DNA of 64,000 nt from Tenacibaculum sp. 190524A02b (GTDB taxonomy: Bacteria; Bacteroidota; Bacteroidia; Flavobacteriales; Flavobacteriaceae), in NCBI RefSeq assembly GCF_964036645.1, contig NZ_OZ038525.1, positions 2,688,501 through 2,752,500 on the forward strand. Reading direction: 5' to 3'. The first letter of the stretch is position 1; every line of letters begins with the position of its first letter. The translations under genes and the position numbers were made by a program. This document shows, in pieces, positions 44,862 through 54,148 of the stretch. The notes beneath the pieces are model-generated. The model made no database searches and was not told where the DNA came from. It saw only the letters and a program-made list of their open reading frames with translations.

Positions 44862-45518
44862 ATGAGTTACAAGAAGATTAAAGTTCATATAGCCGACGAT
44901 CACAAAATCCTAGTAGAAGGAGTGATGGCTTTAATAAATATTGAAGATGACATCGAAGTTGAGGGATATTCTCTTACAGGAAGAGAAGTAGTCAACTGGT
45001 CAACGTCTAACACCGCAGACATTTTAATATTAGACATTAATATGCCTGACATGGATGGAATAGAGGTTTTAAAAGCATTTCACCAAAGAGAAATTGAAAT
45101 GAAAACTATAATTCTATCAAGTTTAAGCGATCCAAAAATAGTTTCAGAAATGATTGCTTTAGGTGCTAACGGTTTTTTAGAAAAAAGCTGTGCGTATGAC
45201 CATATTGTAGATGCAATAAGAGCTGTAAACAATGGTTTGCAATATTTTAATGAAGATATTAAAAGTAAACTATTCAATTTATATGTTACGGGATCAAAAA
45301 ATGAGATTAAGAGGGAACAATCTCATAAAGATTTGACAGAAAGAGAAATTGAAGTACTGAGATTAATAGCCCAAGAAAAGAGTTCATCTGAAATAGCACA
45401 AAATTTAAGAATTAGCATAAAAACGGTAGAAACATATCGTAGAAGCCTATATAAAAAGTTGAAAGTAAAAAATGTAGTAGGTTTAGCGATGTATGCCGTT
45501 AGGAACAACATAGTATAA
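44862..45518 (+). CDS. NarL/FixJ-family response regulator
   Basis: 218 residues. The receiver has acidic ADDH at the start, phospho-Asp in ILILDINMPDMDG and Lys in FLEKSC; the LuxR HTH is at about 150-218 (LTEREIEVLRLIAQEKSSSEIAQNLRISIKTVETYRRSLYKKL). Two genes on, a HisKA_3 histidine kinase with TPRs is a likely partner. Confidence 0.95.
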   Translation: MSYKKIKVHIADDHKILVEGVMALINIEDDIEVEGYSLTGREVVNWSTSNTADILILDINMPDMDGIEVLKAFHQREIEMKTIILSSLSDPKIVSEMIALGANGFLEKSCAYDHIVDAIRAVNNGLQYFNEDIKSKLFNLYVTGSKNEIKREQSHKDLTEREIEVLRLIAQEKSSSEIAQNLRISIKTVETYRRSLYKKLKVKNVVGLAMYAVRNNIV

Positions 45519-45588
45519 TCCTTTCATTCTATCTTTTTTCTTTAACCCCCTAAAGAAAAAAACCCCCAAAACCTATAATCCTAACTAA

Positions 45589-45745
45589 GTACATCGCTAA
45601 TAAACTACTAACCATAACAATATATTTGGCGATGTACACTGTTATTTATAACATAGCATAGAAAAACCCCTTCATTTTGTTTTCTTTATCCCCTAACAAT
45701 GAGAACGTCCCCCGTATCTCCATCTGTCTATCCTAAGTACGTCGC
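45589..45745 (+). promoter_or_regulatory. GTACATCGC inverted repeat and third copy before the lipoprotein gene
   Basis: GTACATCGC (45589-45597) is inverted as GCGATGTAC (45629-45637), 31 bp apart, and GTACGTCGC occurs again at 45737-45745, 57 bp before the lipoprotein ATG. The spacing and repetition suggest a protein-binding site, perhaps of the upstream NarL protein. This is the only patterned part of the 45519-45801 spacer. Confidence 0.35.
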
Positions 45746-45801
45746 CTTTTTTAAACAAGCCCATAAACCTTAAATATTAATAAATAACACATTCAAAAAT
45801 C

Positions 45802-46500
45802 ATGAAAAAAATTACCCCATTATTTATAGCAGTTGCAAGTTTTTTATTTATGACATCTTGTTCATCTAATGACAATGACACCAATATAATTCAAGAAAGC
45901 CAAGAAAATCAATTACAAACTTATACTTTAAAAAGGGATTCTCAAGGGAGATATTCAATAGACTTTAACGTTTCAGAAAATACAGCGGTTGAATCTTATA
46001 AAAACGCTGACTTATCTAACGAAATTATTTTATCTAAAACCAACCAAAAGTCAATACCAAACTATACCAACAATTTCAAACTTGAGAATAACCTTTTAAA
46101 AGTAGGCTTTTTAGAAGAAAACAATGGCAAACAAACTTCTATTGCAATTGAAGATGAAAATATTACCTTTGCTAAAGGTGTAACTGAATATTTAAATAAT
46201 TATAGCGTTACTAAAAACAAGGACAATACCTTTAGTTTAAACTTCGAAGTAGATGAAAATGTAATTGCTGAATTTGTTTATAATGAAAATGTTGAAACTT
46301 ACGAGGTTCATTTATCTAAGGGAAAAAGTAAAATAACCAAATTTGAGCGTATTTTAAGCAAACCAAATGATGATATATTAAAAATTGACTTCGTTAATCA
46401 CAAAACATCAAACACTAATAATATTCAGAATAGAAACTATGGCGAAGCAGGTGAAATACCCAGAAAACCTAGAGTTATAATAGAATTATCTAGTATTTAA
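45802..46500 (+). CDS. Lipoprotein, unrecognised
   Basis: 232 residues. Signal peptide with lipobox: MKKITPLFIAVASFLFMTSCSS, with the Cys near residue 20. The rest is charged and Asn/Lys-rich, with two similar halves ('YTLKRDSQGRYSIDFNVSENTAVESY' and 'YSVTKNKDNTFSLNFEVDENVIAEFVY'), an internal duplication of a beta-type domain. It lies 8 bp upstream of the TPR kinase and may be its sensory partner. Confidence 0.75.
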   Translation: MKKITPLFIAVASFLFMTSCSSNDNDTNIIQESQENQLQTYTLKRDSQGRYSIDFNVSENTAVESYKNADLSNEIILSKTNQKSIPNYTNNFKLENNLLKVGFLEENNGKQTSIAIEDENITFAKGVTEYLNNYSVTKNKDNTFSLNFEVDENVIAEFVYNENVETYEVHLSKGKSKITKFERILSKPNDDILKIDFVNHKTSNTNNIQNRNYGEAGEIPRKPRVIIELSSI

Positions 46501-46508
46501 AAATCTAT

Positions 46509-48380
46509 ATGAAACTTTTTTTTGTTTGTCTAATAACAATATTAACTGTAAACAAAAGCTTTTTCTTCAAGAAAAAAAACTATAAAATAGCCTTAAATAA
46601 TAAGGCTATTTTAGTACAAATAGATCAAGATTCTACAGCTATAAAATACAAAAATGCTTTAACAAAATTCAAAAAAGAGCTCTACTCTAAAGCTCTTGAA
46701 GAAGCTCTAATAGTCTTAAGTAAAAGTAAAGATGATAAAAAACATTCGTATTTAGCCCTCAAACTTATTGGTGATATATATCATAAAACTCATGAAGTAG
46801 ATAAAGCTTTATATTTTTACAAAAAATCTCTTTTTTATCTAAAAAAATTAAAAGAAGATGATAATATCGATGATTTTGATAGTCCAATAAAAAAAATAGA
46901 CAATTCTATTTGTCAGATTTATTTGAAAATTAGCGGTAATTATTTAAAAAAATATAGAGATATAAAAAACAAACCACCCAAAAAGGTAAAAAATAAAAAA
47001 TTAACAAAACATCTTTTATTAAAAAACAAGGATAGCGCACTCTTTTTTGCTAAAAAAATAGATAGCTTAACATCTATTAATGACGAAATTGAAAAATACA
47101 AAGCTATTTCATATTCAAATATTTCAACTCTCTACTTCTTAGACTCTATATACGACAAAGCTAGTTTCTTTGCTCAAAAAGCAATAAAAATTCACCAAAA
47201 AAGGAATGACAAGGAAAGAATCGCTAGCTCTTTAAATAACCTTGCTAATGTTTTTTTAGCTAAAGGTGATCTAAAAAAAGCTAAATCACTATACAGTGAT
47301 GCAATATCAGCTATTGATAAAATAGAAAACCATAAAGCTACGGAATTTAAATCCATCTTATACTATAATTTAGCTTGGGCAATGAGAAAACTTGAAGAAG
47401 TTGAAGCTTATGACAACCTTGAAAAATCATATGAATTAGAAGACCTTTTAAAAGAAAAAGACATTAAAGAAGTGGTTAAAAAAATTGAGGCCAAACACAA
47501 AGAAAACTTAGAAAAACAAAAAGTAGATTTGGTAAAAAACCAAATAGAATTAGAGAAACACCAAAAAAGAACTACTAATTATTTATTAGGAGCGCTTTCC
47601 TTACTTATTTTAACTATATCAGGAGTTGTTATTTATAACTACACCCTACGCCAAAGAAACTTACACTTAAAAATTGAACAAAATAAATTAGTAGAACAAC
47701 AAAAAATAGCCCAAATAAAATCAGATTCTCAAAAAATGATTTTAAATGCTGCTATTGATGGTAAAGAAACAGAAAGAAAACAAATAGCAGAAACCTTACA
47801 TGATAGCGTTAGTGCTTTACTATCTTCCGCCAACATGCATTTATTAGCTACAAAAAGACAATTCAACGGCAATACTCCTATTGAACTAGATAAAACACAA
47901 AAAATAATTTTAGAAGCTTCTCAAAAGGTTAGAGATTTATCACACAACTTAGTTTCTTCTATTTTATTAAAATTTGGTTTAGAGTATTCTCTTCAAGACA
48001 TCACTCAAAAGTACTCTAATTCAGAACTTACTTTTCATCCAGACATGAGTAATATCCCTAGATATGATCAAGATTTTGAAATTAAAATGTACAATGTTAT
48101 TCATGAGCTTATCAATAACATCATAAAACACAGTAAAGCTGCCAATGCATATATTGTTTTAGAAGATACTGGTGATTTTTTATCTGTTTTAATTGAAGAT
48201 GATGGTGTTGGTTTTAATTACCGAAATAGTAAAGTAAAATCTGGACTTGGCCTTAACCAAATTGAAGCTAGAATTCAAATGATGAATGGGAATATTATTA
48301 TTGAATCAGCAGAAAACAGAGGAACAAAAATTACCATGTCCGTACCAACTATAAAAAAAAAAGAAGTTAACCTCGTTTAG
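46509..48380 (+). CDS. TPR-containing sensor histidine kinase (HisKA_3 type)
   Basis: 623 residues. N-terminal hydrophobic start, TPRs at about 40-300 (YLALKLIGDIYHKTHEVDKALYFYKKS; SSLNNLANVFLAKGDLKKAKSLY), a coiled coil, one membrane helix near 355-375, then a HisKA_3 dimerisation domain with phospho-His in RKQIAETLHDSVSALLSS and a HATPase_c with N box ELINNIIKHSKA and IEDDGVGF. HisKA_3 kinases pair with NarL regulators, so its likely partner is the regulator at 44.9-45.5 kb. Its end overlaps the convergent phosphoesterase by 14 bp. Confidence 0.92.
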   Translation: MKLFFVCLITILTVNKSFFFKKKNYKIALNNKAILVQIDQDSTAIKYKNALTKFKKELYSKALEEALIVLSKSKDDKKHSYLALKLIGDIYHKTHEVDKALYFYKKSLFYLKKLKEDDNIDDFDSPIKKIDNSICQIYLKISGNYLKKYRDIKNKPPKKVKNKKLTKHLLLKNKDSALFFAKKIDSLTSINDEIEKYKAISYSNISTLYFLDSIYDKASFFAQKAIKIHQKRNDKERIASSLNNLANVFLAKGDLKKAKSLYSDAISAIDKIENHKATEFKSILYYNLAWAMRKLEEVEAYDNLEKSYELEDLLKEKDIKEVVKKIEAKHKENLEKQKVDLVKNQIELEKHQKRTTNYLLGALSLLILTISGVVIYNYTLRQRNLHLKIEQNKLVEQQKIAQIKSDSQKMILNAAIDGKETERKQIAETLHDSVSALLSSANMHLLATKRQFNGNTPIELDKTQKIILEASQKVRDLSHNLVSSILLKFGLEYSLQDITQKYSNSELTFHPDMSNIPRYDQDFEIKMYNVIHELINNIIKHSKAANAYIVLEDTGDFLSVLIEDDGVGFNYRNSKVKSGLGLNQIEARIQMMNGNIIIESAENRGTKITMSVPTIKKKEVNLV

Positions 48381-48864
48381 CTAATTCAATAACCTCCATA
48401 TTTTTAACAGCTCCTTTGTCTAACTCAAAACGTAGCATGGTGCGTACTTTATGAAAACCATGATTACCTGCTGCACCTGGATTTAAATGTAATATTTGTA
48501 ATTTTTCATCAAACTGAACCTTTAAAATATGTGAATGCCCACAAATAAAAAGTTTTGGTCGTTCTTTTTTTAAATCTTCTCTTACTCTTTGGTTGTATTT
48601 ATTAGGATACCCTCCAATATGTGTAATCCATACAGACACCCCCTCTACTGTAAATTTTGCATCTAAAGGAAACTCTGCCCTTGCATCTTTATCATCAATA
48701 TTTCCATAAACTGCTCGTAAAGGTTTATATTTTTTTAAAGTATCAGTCACTTTTAAATCGCCAATATCTCCAGCATGCCATACTTCATCAGCCAACTTAA
48801 CAAATTTTAATATCTGAGCATCTATATAACTATGCGTATCTGAAAGTAATAGTATTTTTTTCAT
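48367..48864 (-). CDS. YfcE/MJ0936-type metallophosphoesterase
   Basis: About 165 residues from ATG 48864 (MKKILLLSDTHSYID). Metal motifs are DTHS, WHAGDIGD, YGNIDD, CGHSH and NPGA, typical of the small calcineurin-like phosphodiesterases. A broad phosphodiesterase role is expected; substrate unknown. The upstream neighbour on this strand is the terminator of the first small-RNA unit. Confidence 0.93.
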   Translation of the reverse strand: MKKILLLSDTHSYIDAQILKFVKLADEVWHAGDIGDLKVTDTLKKYKPLRAVYGNIDDKDARAEFPLDAKFTVEGVSVWITHIGGYPNKYNQRVREDLKKERPKLFICGHSHILKVQFDEKLQILHLNPGAAGNHGFHKVRTMLRFELDKGAVKNMEVIELAKRG

Positions 48865-48895
48865 ACAAAGGGCAAGGTATATAGGATATGGGTAC

Positions 48896-48966
48896 AAAAA
48901 AAATAAACTCGCAAAAATGTGAGTTTATTTTAGGGGAAACTTAAATGGGGGGATATTGTATTAATA
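48896..48966 (-). ncRNA. Small RNA unit 1 (predicted)
   Basis: Promoter box TATCTTTG at 48972-48979 and palindrome TTAACGTATGTTAA at 49002-49015, 22 bp apart. The body contains CCCC followed by the terminator, with stem AAATAAACTC/GAGTTTATTT and T-run 48896-48903. Its loop (ACATTTTTGC) differs from the others. The predicted transcript is about 70 nt and ends 32 bp before the phosphoesterase ATG, so read-through into that gene is an alternative role as a leader. Confidence 0.55.
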
Positions 48967-49050
48967 CATTACAAAGATATACCATACCATAAACCCATCC
49001 ATTAACATACGTTAAAAAACACATTTACAACACAATAAAAAAACAGGAAT

Positions 49051-49137
49051 AAAAAAAAAATAAACTCTCAGGTAATATACAAGGAGTTTATTTTAAGGGA
49101 AAAAAATTAACAAGGGGATTATCAATAATTATGATAA
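49051..49137 (-). ncRNA. Small RNA unit 2 (predicted)
   Basis: Box TATATTTG at 49143-49150, palindrome TTAACATATGTTAA (fully symmetric) at 49173-49186. Terminator stem AAAATAAACTC/GAGTTTATTTT (49057-49067 and 49084-49094) with a T-run of 10. The loop is the same as in unit 3. The CCCC motif reads CCCTT here. About 87 nt. Confidence 0.55.
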
Positions 49138-49430
49138 CAGTTCAAATATATAATATTAAATTAACATAACAATTAACATATGTTAATTTAATATTACACA
49201 AACAGAATTTATAGACTTTTATGAGTCTTTAACATCATTTTTAATTTAAATGTACTCACAAGAAAAACAATCTATTTTTAAGATAGATAAAAGAAAATTA
49301 AAGCGTAGTTAGACTAGAGTTTCTTTTATTTTAAAATATCAAACAAAAAGAGGCAGTTTAATTAAGTATATTTATGTTAGATGTGATACATAAAACTATT
49401 GAAAACTAAAAAAGGATTGAATTAGTTCTA

Positions 49431-49524
49431 AAAAAAAAAATAAACTCTCAGGTAATATACAAGGAGTTTATTTTAGGGGAAAAACTTAATATTGAGGGAT
49501 CGTACTTATCATAAGTTATAAATA
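49431..49524 (-). ncRNA. Small RNA unit 3 (predicted)
   Basis: Box TATTTTTG at 49530-49537, palindrome TTAACCTATGTTAA at 49560-49573. Body AAGTTTTTCCCC just before the stem AAAATAAACTC/GAGTTTATTTT (49437-49447 and 49464-49474), then a T-run of about 10. About 94 nt. Confidence 0.55.
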
Positions 49525-49660
49525 CACTACAAAAATAAAGCACATAACACTCATAACCATTAACATAGGTTAATAAAAGTAATTCTCTATAAAAAATCAA
49601 GAAAAGTATTCATTTAAGACTTATAAAAACAGAAAAGCTTTTTATCCATTAATTCTTTCT

Positions 49661-49749
49661 AAAAAAAATAAACTCTCAAGTAATACACAAGGAGTTTATT
49701 TTAGGGGAAAAACTTAATAATTAAGGGAATTATGTAACTAATTTAAATA
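49661..49749 (-). ncRNA. Small RNA unit 4 (predicted)
   Basis: Box TATCTTTG at 49755-49762, palindrome TTAACTTATGTTAA at 49785-49798. AAGTTTTTCCCC body, stem AAAATAAACTC/GAGTTTATTTT (49665-49675 and 49692-49702), loop CTTGTGTATTACTTGA, T-run of 8. About 89 nt. Confidence 0.55.
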
Positions 49750-50044
49750 CACTACAAAGATATCCTCTAAAACACTCACAACCATTAACATAAGTTAACA
49801 AAATTAACTTTCTGCAAAAAACATTAAAAACAACTCCGTACAATCATTTGTTAAACACAAAACAATCAACCTTTTACCAAACCGTTTTATATAACTACTT
49901 AACTTATCATGAAACTCATTAATACAAAATCATAAAAGACACAATCACTTTTACGTATTGTGTTACCACTAAAAAATTAACAGAACATTTTATAATTGAT
50001 ACCATATAAATTCCATAATTTAGCTACTTAAAAACACCATTTTT

Positions 50045-50779
50045 TTGAGGTATTTTATAGAGCTATCATATAACGGTAAAAACTATCATGGCTGGCAAAT
50101 ACAACCAGATGCAATTTCCATACAAGAAAAAATAAACAATGCTTTAAGCACTATTTTAAGAACGGACATTAATATAGTTGGTGCTGGAAGAACTGATGCC
50201 GGTGTTCATGCTTCTCAAATGTTTGCACATTTTGACATTGATAAAGTTTTAGATGAGAATTTCACGTATAAGCTAAACGCTATATTACCAAATGACATTG
50301 TTATTCATCAAACACTTTTAGTAAATAATGATGCCCACGCTAGATTTGATGCTAATAGTAGAAGCTACGAATATAAAATATGGCTAGGTAGAAACCCTTT
50401 TTTATTAGATACCACTTGGCAATTACTTTACAAAGACATTAATATTAATGCTATGAATGAAGCTGCGCAAATATTATATGAGTATAATGATTTTGAGTGT
50501 TTTTCAAAAGTAAAAACTGATGTCAATACATTTATTTGTAAAGTTACCGAAGCTAAATGGATACTTAACAACAGTAATTTAACGTTTTATATATCTGCCG
50601 ATCGATTTTTAAGAAACATGGTAAGAGCTATAGTAGGCACTTTACTAGATGTTGGCTTAGGCAAAAAATCTGTTGCAAACTTTAGAGAAATAATTGAAAG
50701 TAAAAACAGAAGTAAAGCTGGTGTTTCAGTTCCAGCAAAAGGATTATTTTTAACAAACGTATCATACCCCTATATATAG
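50045..50779 (+). CDS. truA: tRNA pseudouridine(38-40) synthase
   Basis: 244 residues from a TTG at 50045, which gives the family's normal beginning (MRYFIELSYNGKNYHGWQ). The catalytic Asp is in GAGRTDAGVHA, with C-terminal motifs FLRNMVRAIVGTLLDVG. It modifies U38-40 in many tRNAs. The 49800-50044 stretch before it shows no other gene. Its stop overlaps the GTG of the ABC exporter by 1 bp. Confidence 0.93.
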   Translation: MRYFIELSYNGKNYHGWQIQPDAISIQEKINNALSTILRTDINIVGAGRTDAGVHASQMFAHFDIDKVLDENFTYKLNAILPNDIVIHQTLLVNNDAHARFDANSRSYEYKIWLGRNPFLLDTTWQLLYKDININAMNEAAQILYEYNDFECFSKVKTDVNTFICKVTEAKWILNNSNLTFYISADRFLRNMVRAIVGTLLDVGLGKKSVANFREIIESKNRSKAGVSVPAKGLFLTNVSYPYI

Positions 50780-52545
50780 TGAGTACAAAATCAGGAAACG
50801 CATTTGACATTAAAATTTTTGCAAGGCTTATGAGTTTTGCAAAACGCTATCGTTTAAAATTTGGTATTGCCGTATTTTCAACCATTTTCTTAGCAGTTGC
50901 TTCCGCAGCAGACCCCTATATTTTAATGTATGCTATTAATGATTTTACAGATACTAAAAACCTTAGTCAACTAATAAATTATACCATAATTTTATTTGTT
51001 TTATTATTACTACAAGTATTGCTTCAGTTTTCTTTTATATATTTTGCCAATTGGGTGGGGCAACATATTATAAAAGATATTAGAACTACTACCTTTAATA
51101 AAATTATGCAATTTAAAATGGGCTATTTTGATACTACTTCTGTAGGTAAACTTGTTACCAGAGTAGTGTCTGATATTGAAACTATAGCTAACTTTTTCAC
51201 ACAAGGTGTATTTATGATTGTTAGTGATATTTTAAAAATGCTGGTAGTAGCAATAGTGATGTTTACTATTAATTGGAAACTAGCTTTAATAGCACTAGCA
51301 ATGCTTCCCATATTAATTTATGCTACCAAACTTTTTCAAATTGCCATAAAAGCTACCTTTCAAGACGTAAGAAATCAGGTTGCTAATTTGAATGGTTTTG
51401 TACAAGAACGTGTTACGGGAATGAAAATAGTTCAGCTTTTTAATAGAGAAGTTATAGAATATAAAAACTTTGTTGACATTAATAACAAACATAAAAAAGC
51501 CCATATTAAAACTGTATGGTACTACTCCATCTTCTTTCCTATTGCTGAAATTTTATCATCAATTGCCATTGGACTTATTGTTTGGTTTGGTGGTTTACAA
51601 GCTGTAGAAAATGAAGCAGTAACTCTAGGAGCAATTGTTGGTTTTATAAGAATGGCACAAATGCTTTTTAGACCGCTACGCCAAATAGCCGATAAGTTTA
51701 ATCAATTACAAATGGGTATTGTTTCTGGTGAGCGTGTTTTTGCTATTATTGATACTGAAAGCTCTATTGATAAAACTGGAACATTACAAGCTAAAAATTT
51801 AGAAGGAGCTATTACTTTTAAAAATGTTAGGTTTAGTTATATTAAAAATGAAGAAGTTTTAAAAGGCATTAGTTTTAATGTTGATAAAGGCCAAACAATA
51901 GCTATTGTAGGAGCCACAGGAGCAGGAAAATCAACCATTATCAATTTAATAAGTAGGTTTTATGAAATAGATAGTGGAGAAATAACTGTAGATAACACAC
52001 CTGTACAACAATACGATATTTCATCATTACGCAACAAAGTAGCCGTAGTTTTACAAGACGTATTTTTATTTTCTGATAGTATTTTTAATAACATTACACT
52101 AAACACCCCATCTATTACGTTAACAGAAGTGCAAGAAGCTGCCAAGCAAATTGGAATCCATGATTTTATTATGAGTTTACCCAATAATTACCAGTACAAT
52201 GTTAAAGAAAGAGGTAGTATGCTTTCTTCTGGTCAAAGGCAATTAATTGCATTTTTAAGAGCATACGTAAGTAAGCCTTCTATTTTAATTTTAGACGAAG
52301 CTACCTCATCAGTAGATTCACATGCAGAACAAATGATTCAATATGCAACCGATCAAATAACTAAAAATAGAACGTCAATTATAATTGCTCACAGGTTAGC
52401 CACTATTAAAAAGGCTGACAAAATTATTGTAATGGATAAAGGTAAGATTGCCGAACAAGGAAATCACCATGATTTATTACAAAATGAAACTGGTTTTTAT
52501 CGTAATTTATACGAAAAACAGTTTAGTAATGAAAACGTAGAATAA
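50779..52545 (+). CDS. MsbA-like ABC exporter
   Basis: 588 residues with a GTG start overlapping the truA stop. Residues about 25-320 form a six-helix exporter domain; the ATPase follows with Walker A VGATGAGKST, signature LSSGQRQL and Walker B LILDEATSSVD. It is a homodimeric half transporter of the lipid/drug class (MsbA/LmrA type). Substrate unknown. Confidence 0.93.
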   Translation: MSTKSGNAFDIKIFARLMSFAKRYRLKFGIAVFSTIFLAVASAADPYILMYAINDFTDTKNLSQLINYTIILFVLLLLQVLLQFSFIYFANWVGQHIIKDIRTTTFNKIMQFKMGYFDTTSVGKLVTRVVSDIETIANFFTQGVFMIVSDILKMLVVAIVMFTINWKLALIALAMLPILIYATKLFQIAIKATFQDVRNQVANLNGFVQERVTGMKIVQLFNREVIEYKNFVDINNKHKKAHIKTVWYYSIFFPIAEILSSIAIGLIVWFGGLQAVENEAVTLGAIVGFIRMAQMLFRPLRQIADKFNQLQMGIVSGERVFAIIDTESSIDKTGTLQAKNLEGAITFKNVRFSYIKNEEVLKGISFNVDKGQTIAIVGATGAGKSTIINLISRFYEIDSGEITVDNTPVQQYDISSLRNKVAVVLQDVFLFSDSIFNNITLNTPSITLTEVQEAAKQIGIHDFIMSLPNNYQYNVKERGSMLSSGQRQLIAFLRAYVSKPSILILDEATSSVDSHAEQMIQYATDQITKNRTSIIIAHRLATIKKADKIIVMDKGKIAEQGNHHDLLQNETGFYRNLYEKQFSNENVE

Positions 52546-52614
52546 ATTTGAATAGACAAATCAAAATAGTACATTTGTTTCTCAATCAATCATTAAACTT
52601 AAAATCATAGAACG

Positions 52615-53070
52615 ATGAAAAAAGTAATCTTATCAGCATTAGTTGCTGGTTCTTTAATTGCAACTTCTTGTAAAAAAGCTAAAGAAGAAGCTGACAAAGC
52701 TGTTGAAACAACTACTGAAGCTGTAGACAAAGCTGCTGATGCTACCAAAGAAGCTGCTACTAAAGCTGTAGAAACAACTACTGAAGCTGTAGATAAGGCT
52801 AAAGAAGCAGTACAATCTGCTTTAGAGGGCGTAACTATCCCTAACTTTGACAACGAAAAAGTTGAGCAACACTTAAAAGACTACGCTACTTATGCTAAAG
52901 ACTATATAGCTGCTAAAGGTGATGTAGTTAAAAATACTCAATTAGCTAAAAAAGGGGTTGAATTAGCTACTAAAGGTGCTGAATTAGTAAAGACTTTAGA
53001 TGCTGATGGTGTTAAAAAGTTTAATAGTGTAATAAGCGCTATTCAAGCTAAAATGGCTCCAGCTAAATAA
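52615..53070 (+). CDS. Alanine/lysine-rich repeat lipoprotein
   Basis: 151 residues. Lipobox MKKVILSALVAGSLIATSCKK (Cys20). The middle has two near-identical copies of 'AVETTTEAVDKA', giving a long amphipathic helix rich in Ala/Lys/Glu/Thr, then a soluble helix pair (about 75-150). A surface or periplasmic helical lipoprotein of unknown function, resembling LEA/YtxH-like repeats. Confidence 0.85.
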   Translation: MKKVILSALVAGSLIATSCKKAKEEADKAVETTTEAVDKAADATKEAATKAVETTTEAVDKAKEAVQSALEGVTIPNFDNEKVEQHLKDYATYAKDYIAAKGDVVKNTQLAKKGVELATKGAELVKTLDADGVKKFNSVISAIQAKMAPAK

Positions 53071-53096
53071 TAAATTAACTTAATTCTAAGTTAAAC

Positions 53097-53130
53097 AAAA
53101 AAGCCTTCAAGTTATTTGAAGGTTTTTTTA
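53097..53130 (+). terminator. Terminator of the repeat lipoprotein gene
   Basis: A CCTTCAA/TTGAAGG stem followed by a T-run, 27 bp after the stop. Confidence 0.8.
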
Positions 53131-53136
53131 TGTTTT

Positions 53137-53300
53137 ATACCAATTGAATTTTAGAATACCGTATAAATTAATTGAATTATTTTTAGAATTGTTTTAGGCT
53201 GAAAAATCAAGCATAGTCTTAATTATGCTTGTCTTTTTTAAACGACAAACAAGCTAAAAAGAAAGAATTTATATGCGATATTTTATTATTTAATTGGTAT
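53137..53300. repeat. Inverted-repeat-bounded element of about 164 bp
   Basis: ATACCAATT (53137-53145) at the left pairs with AATTGGTAT (53292-53300) at the right, with further bases matching inside. An internal hairpin AAGCATA/TATGCTT lies between. It contains no gene and has the size and shape of a MITE. No target-site duplication could be confirmed. It lies between the lipoprotein gene and cdaA. Confidence 0.4.
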
Positions 53301-53317
53301 TATATTCCAATATCATG

Positions 53318-54103
53318 TTAAGTTATCACTACATCACTTTGTAATTTTTTACCTAACTCTTCTATAGACCCATACAACACAAACTCACCATCCTTAATAT
53401 AAGAAATCTCTCCTGTTTCTTCAGACACTAACAAACAAACAGCATCTGTTTTCTCCGTAACACCAATAGCAGCCCTATGGCGCAATCCAAAACGCGAGGG
53501 TATTTGTGTATTCTCTGAAATAGGTAAAATTACCCTAGTAGCAACAATATAATTATCCCTTATAATAGTAGCCCCATCATGCAAAGGACTATTCTTATAA
53601 AAAATACTACCTAAAATAGCTTCATTAACCACAGCATTCATAGCATCACCCGTATTTACTAAAAAATCTAATTTATTAGTTCTTTCAATAACAATTAGAG
53701 CACCTGTTTTAGTCTTAGACAAAACAACACAAGATTTCAATATTGTTTCTGTATCAACCTCAGAAGTAATTTCAGTTTGTAAAAATTTAAGCTGATGTAA
53801 AAAACTCCTTTTAGCAGAAAAGTTGGTTGTACCAATCATTAATAAAAACTTACGTATTTCTTGCTGAAAGACAATAATTAACGCAATAACACCTCCTGAT
53901 AATAAATACCCCAAAATACCACTCAACATTTCCATACGTAATGCTTGAGTTATTTTCCAAATAACAAAAATTAAAGCAATCCCTATAACAATATTTATAG
54001 CCACAGTACCTTTTAAAAGCTTATAAATATAATATAGTAGTACCGCTACCAAGATTATATCAAGAATATCCAAAAAAGAAAAATCAATAAAGTCTAAATT
54101 CAT
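53318..54103 (-). CDS. cdaA: Diadenylate cyclase (CdaA/DacA type)
   Basis: 261 residues. Three N-terminal membrane helices are followed by the DAC domain with DGA (PLHDGATII) and RHR (GLRHRAAIG) catalytic motifs. It makes c-di-AMP from two ATP. This is the only c-di-AMP synthase in the window; a partner such as CdaR is not adjacent. Confidence 0.96.
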   Translation of the reverse strand: MNLDFIDFSFLDILDIILVAVLLYYIYKLLKGTVAINIVIGIALIFVIWKITQALRMEMLSGILGYLLSGGVIALIIVFQQEIRKFLLMIGTTNFSAKRSFLHQLKFLQTEITSEVDTETILKSCVVLSKTKTGALIVIERTNKLDFLVNTGDAMNAVVNEAILGSIFYKNSPLHDGATIIRDNYIVATRVILPISENTQIPSRFGLRHRAAIGVTEKTDAVCLLVSEETGEISYIKDGEFVLYGSIEELGKKLQSDVVIT

Positions 54104-54148
54104 TATTAGGTACTATTTGTGTAAATGTACTTATTTTAAACCAATGCA

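Larger units (their letters stand above)
48896..49799 (-). repeat. Array of four small-RNA-like units
   Basis: Over 900 bp, one plan occurs four times on the minus strand: a TTAACNTATGTTAA palindrome, exactly 22 bp, a TAnnTTTG box, about 70-95 bp of body, a CCCC-type motif and a GAGTTTATTTT hairpin with a T-run of 8-11. Palindromes lie at 49002-49015, 49173-49186, 49560-49573 and 49785-49798. No translated frame of note is seen. Between units 2 and 3 (49187-49430) there is AT-rich DNA with an ATAAAAGAAA / TTTCTTTTAT inverted repeat and no full unit. Confidence 0.7.

Noticed and set aside
49187..49430. A fifth small-RNA unit between units 2 and 3
   Set aside because: An inverted repeat ATAAAAGAAA / TTTCTTTTAT is present, but the palindrome, the 22-bp gap and the CCCC-GAGTTTATTTT module are absent.
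52605..52853. Open frame opposite the repeat lipoprotein gene (Ala/Ser/Val-rich)
   Set aside because: Shadow of the Ala/Thr/Glu-rich lipoprotein repeats; the forward frame has a lipobox and a terminator.
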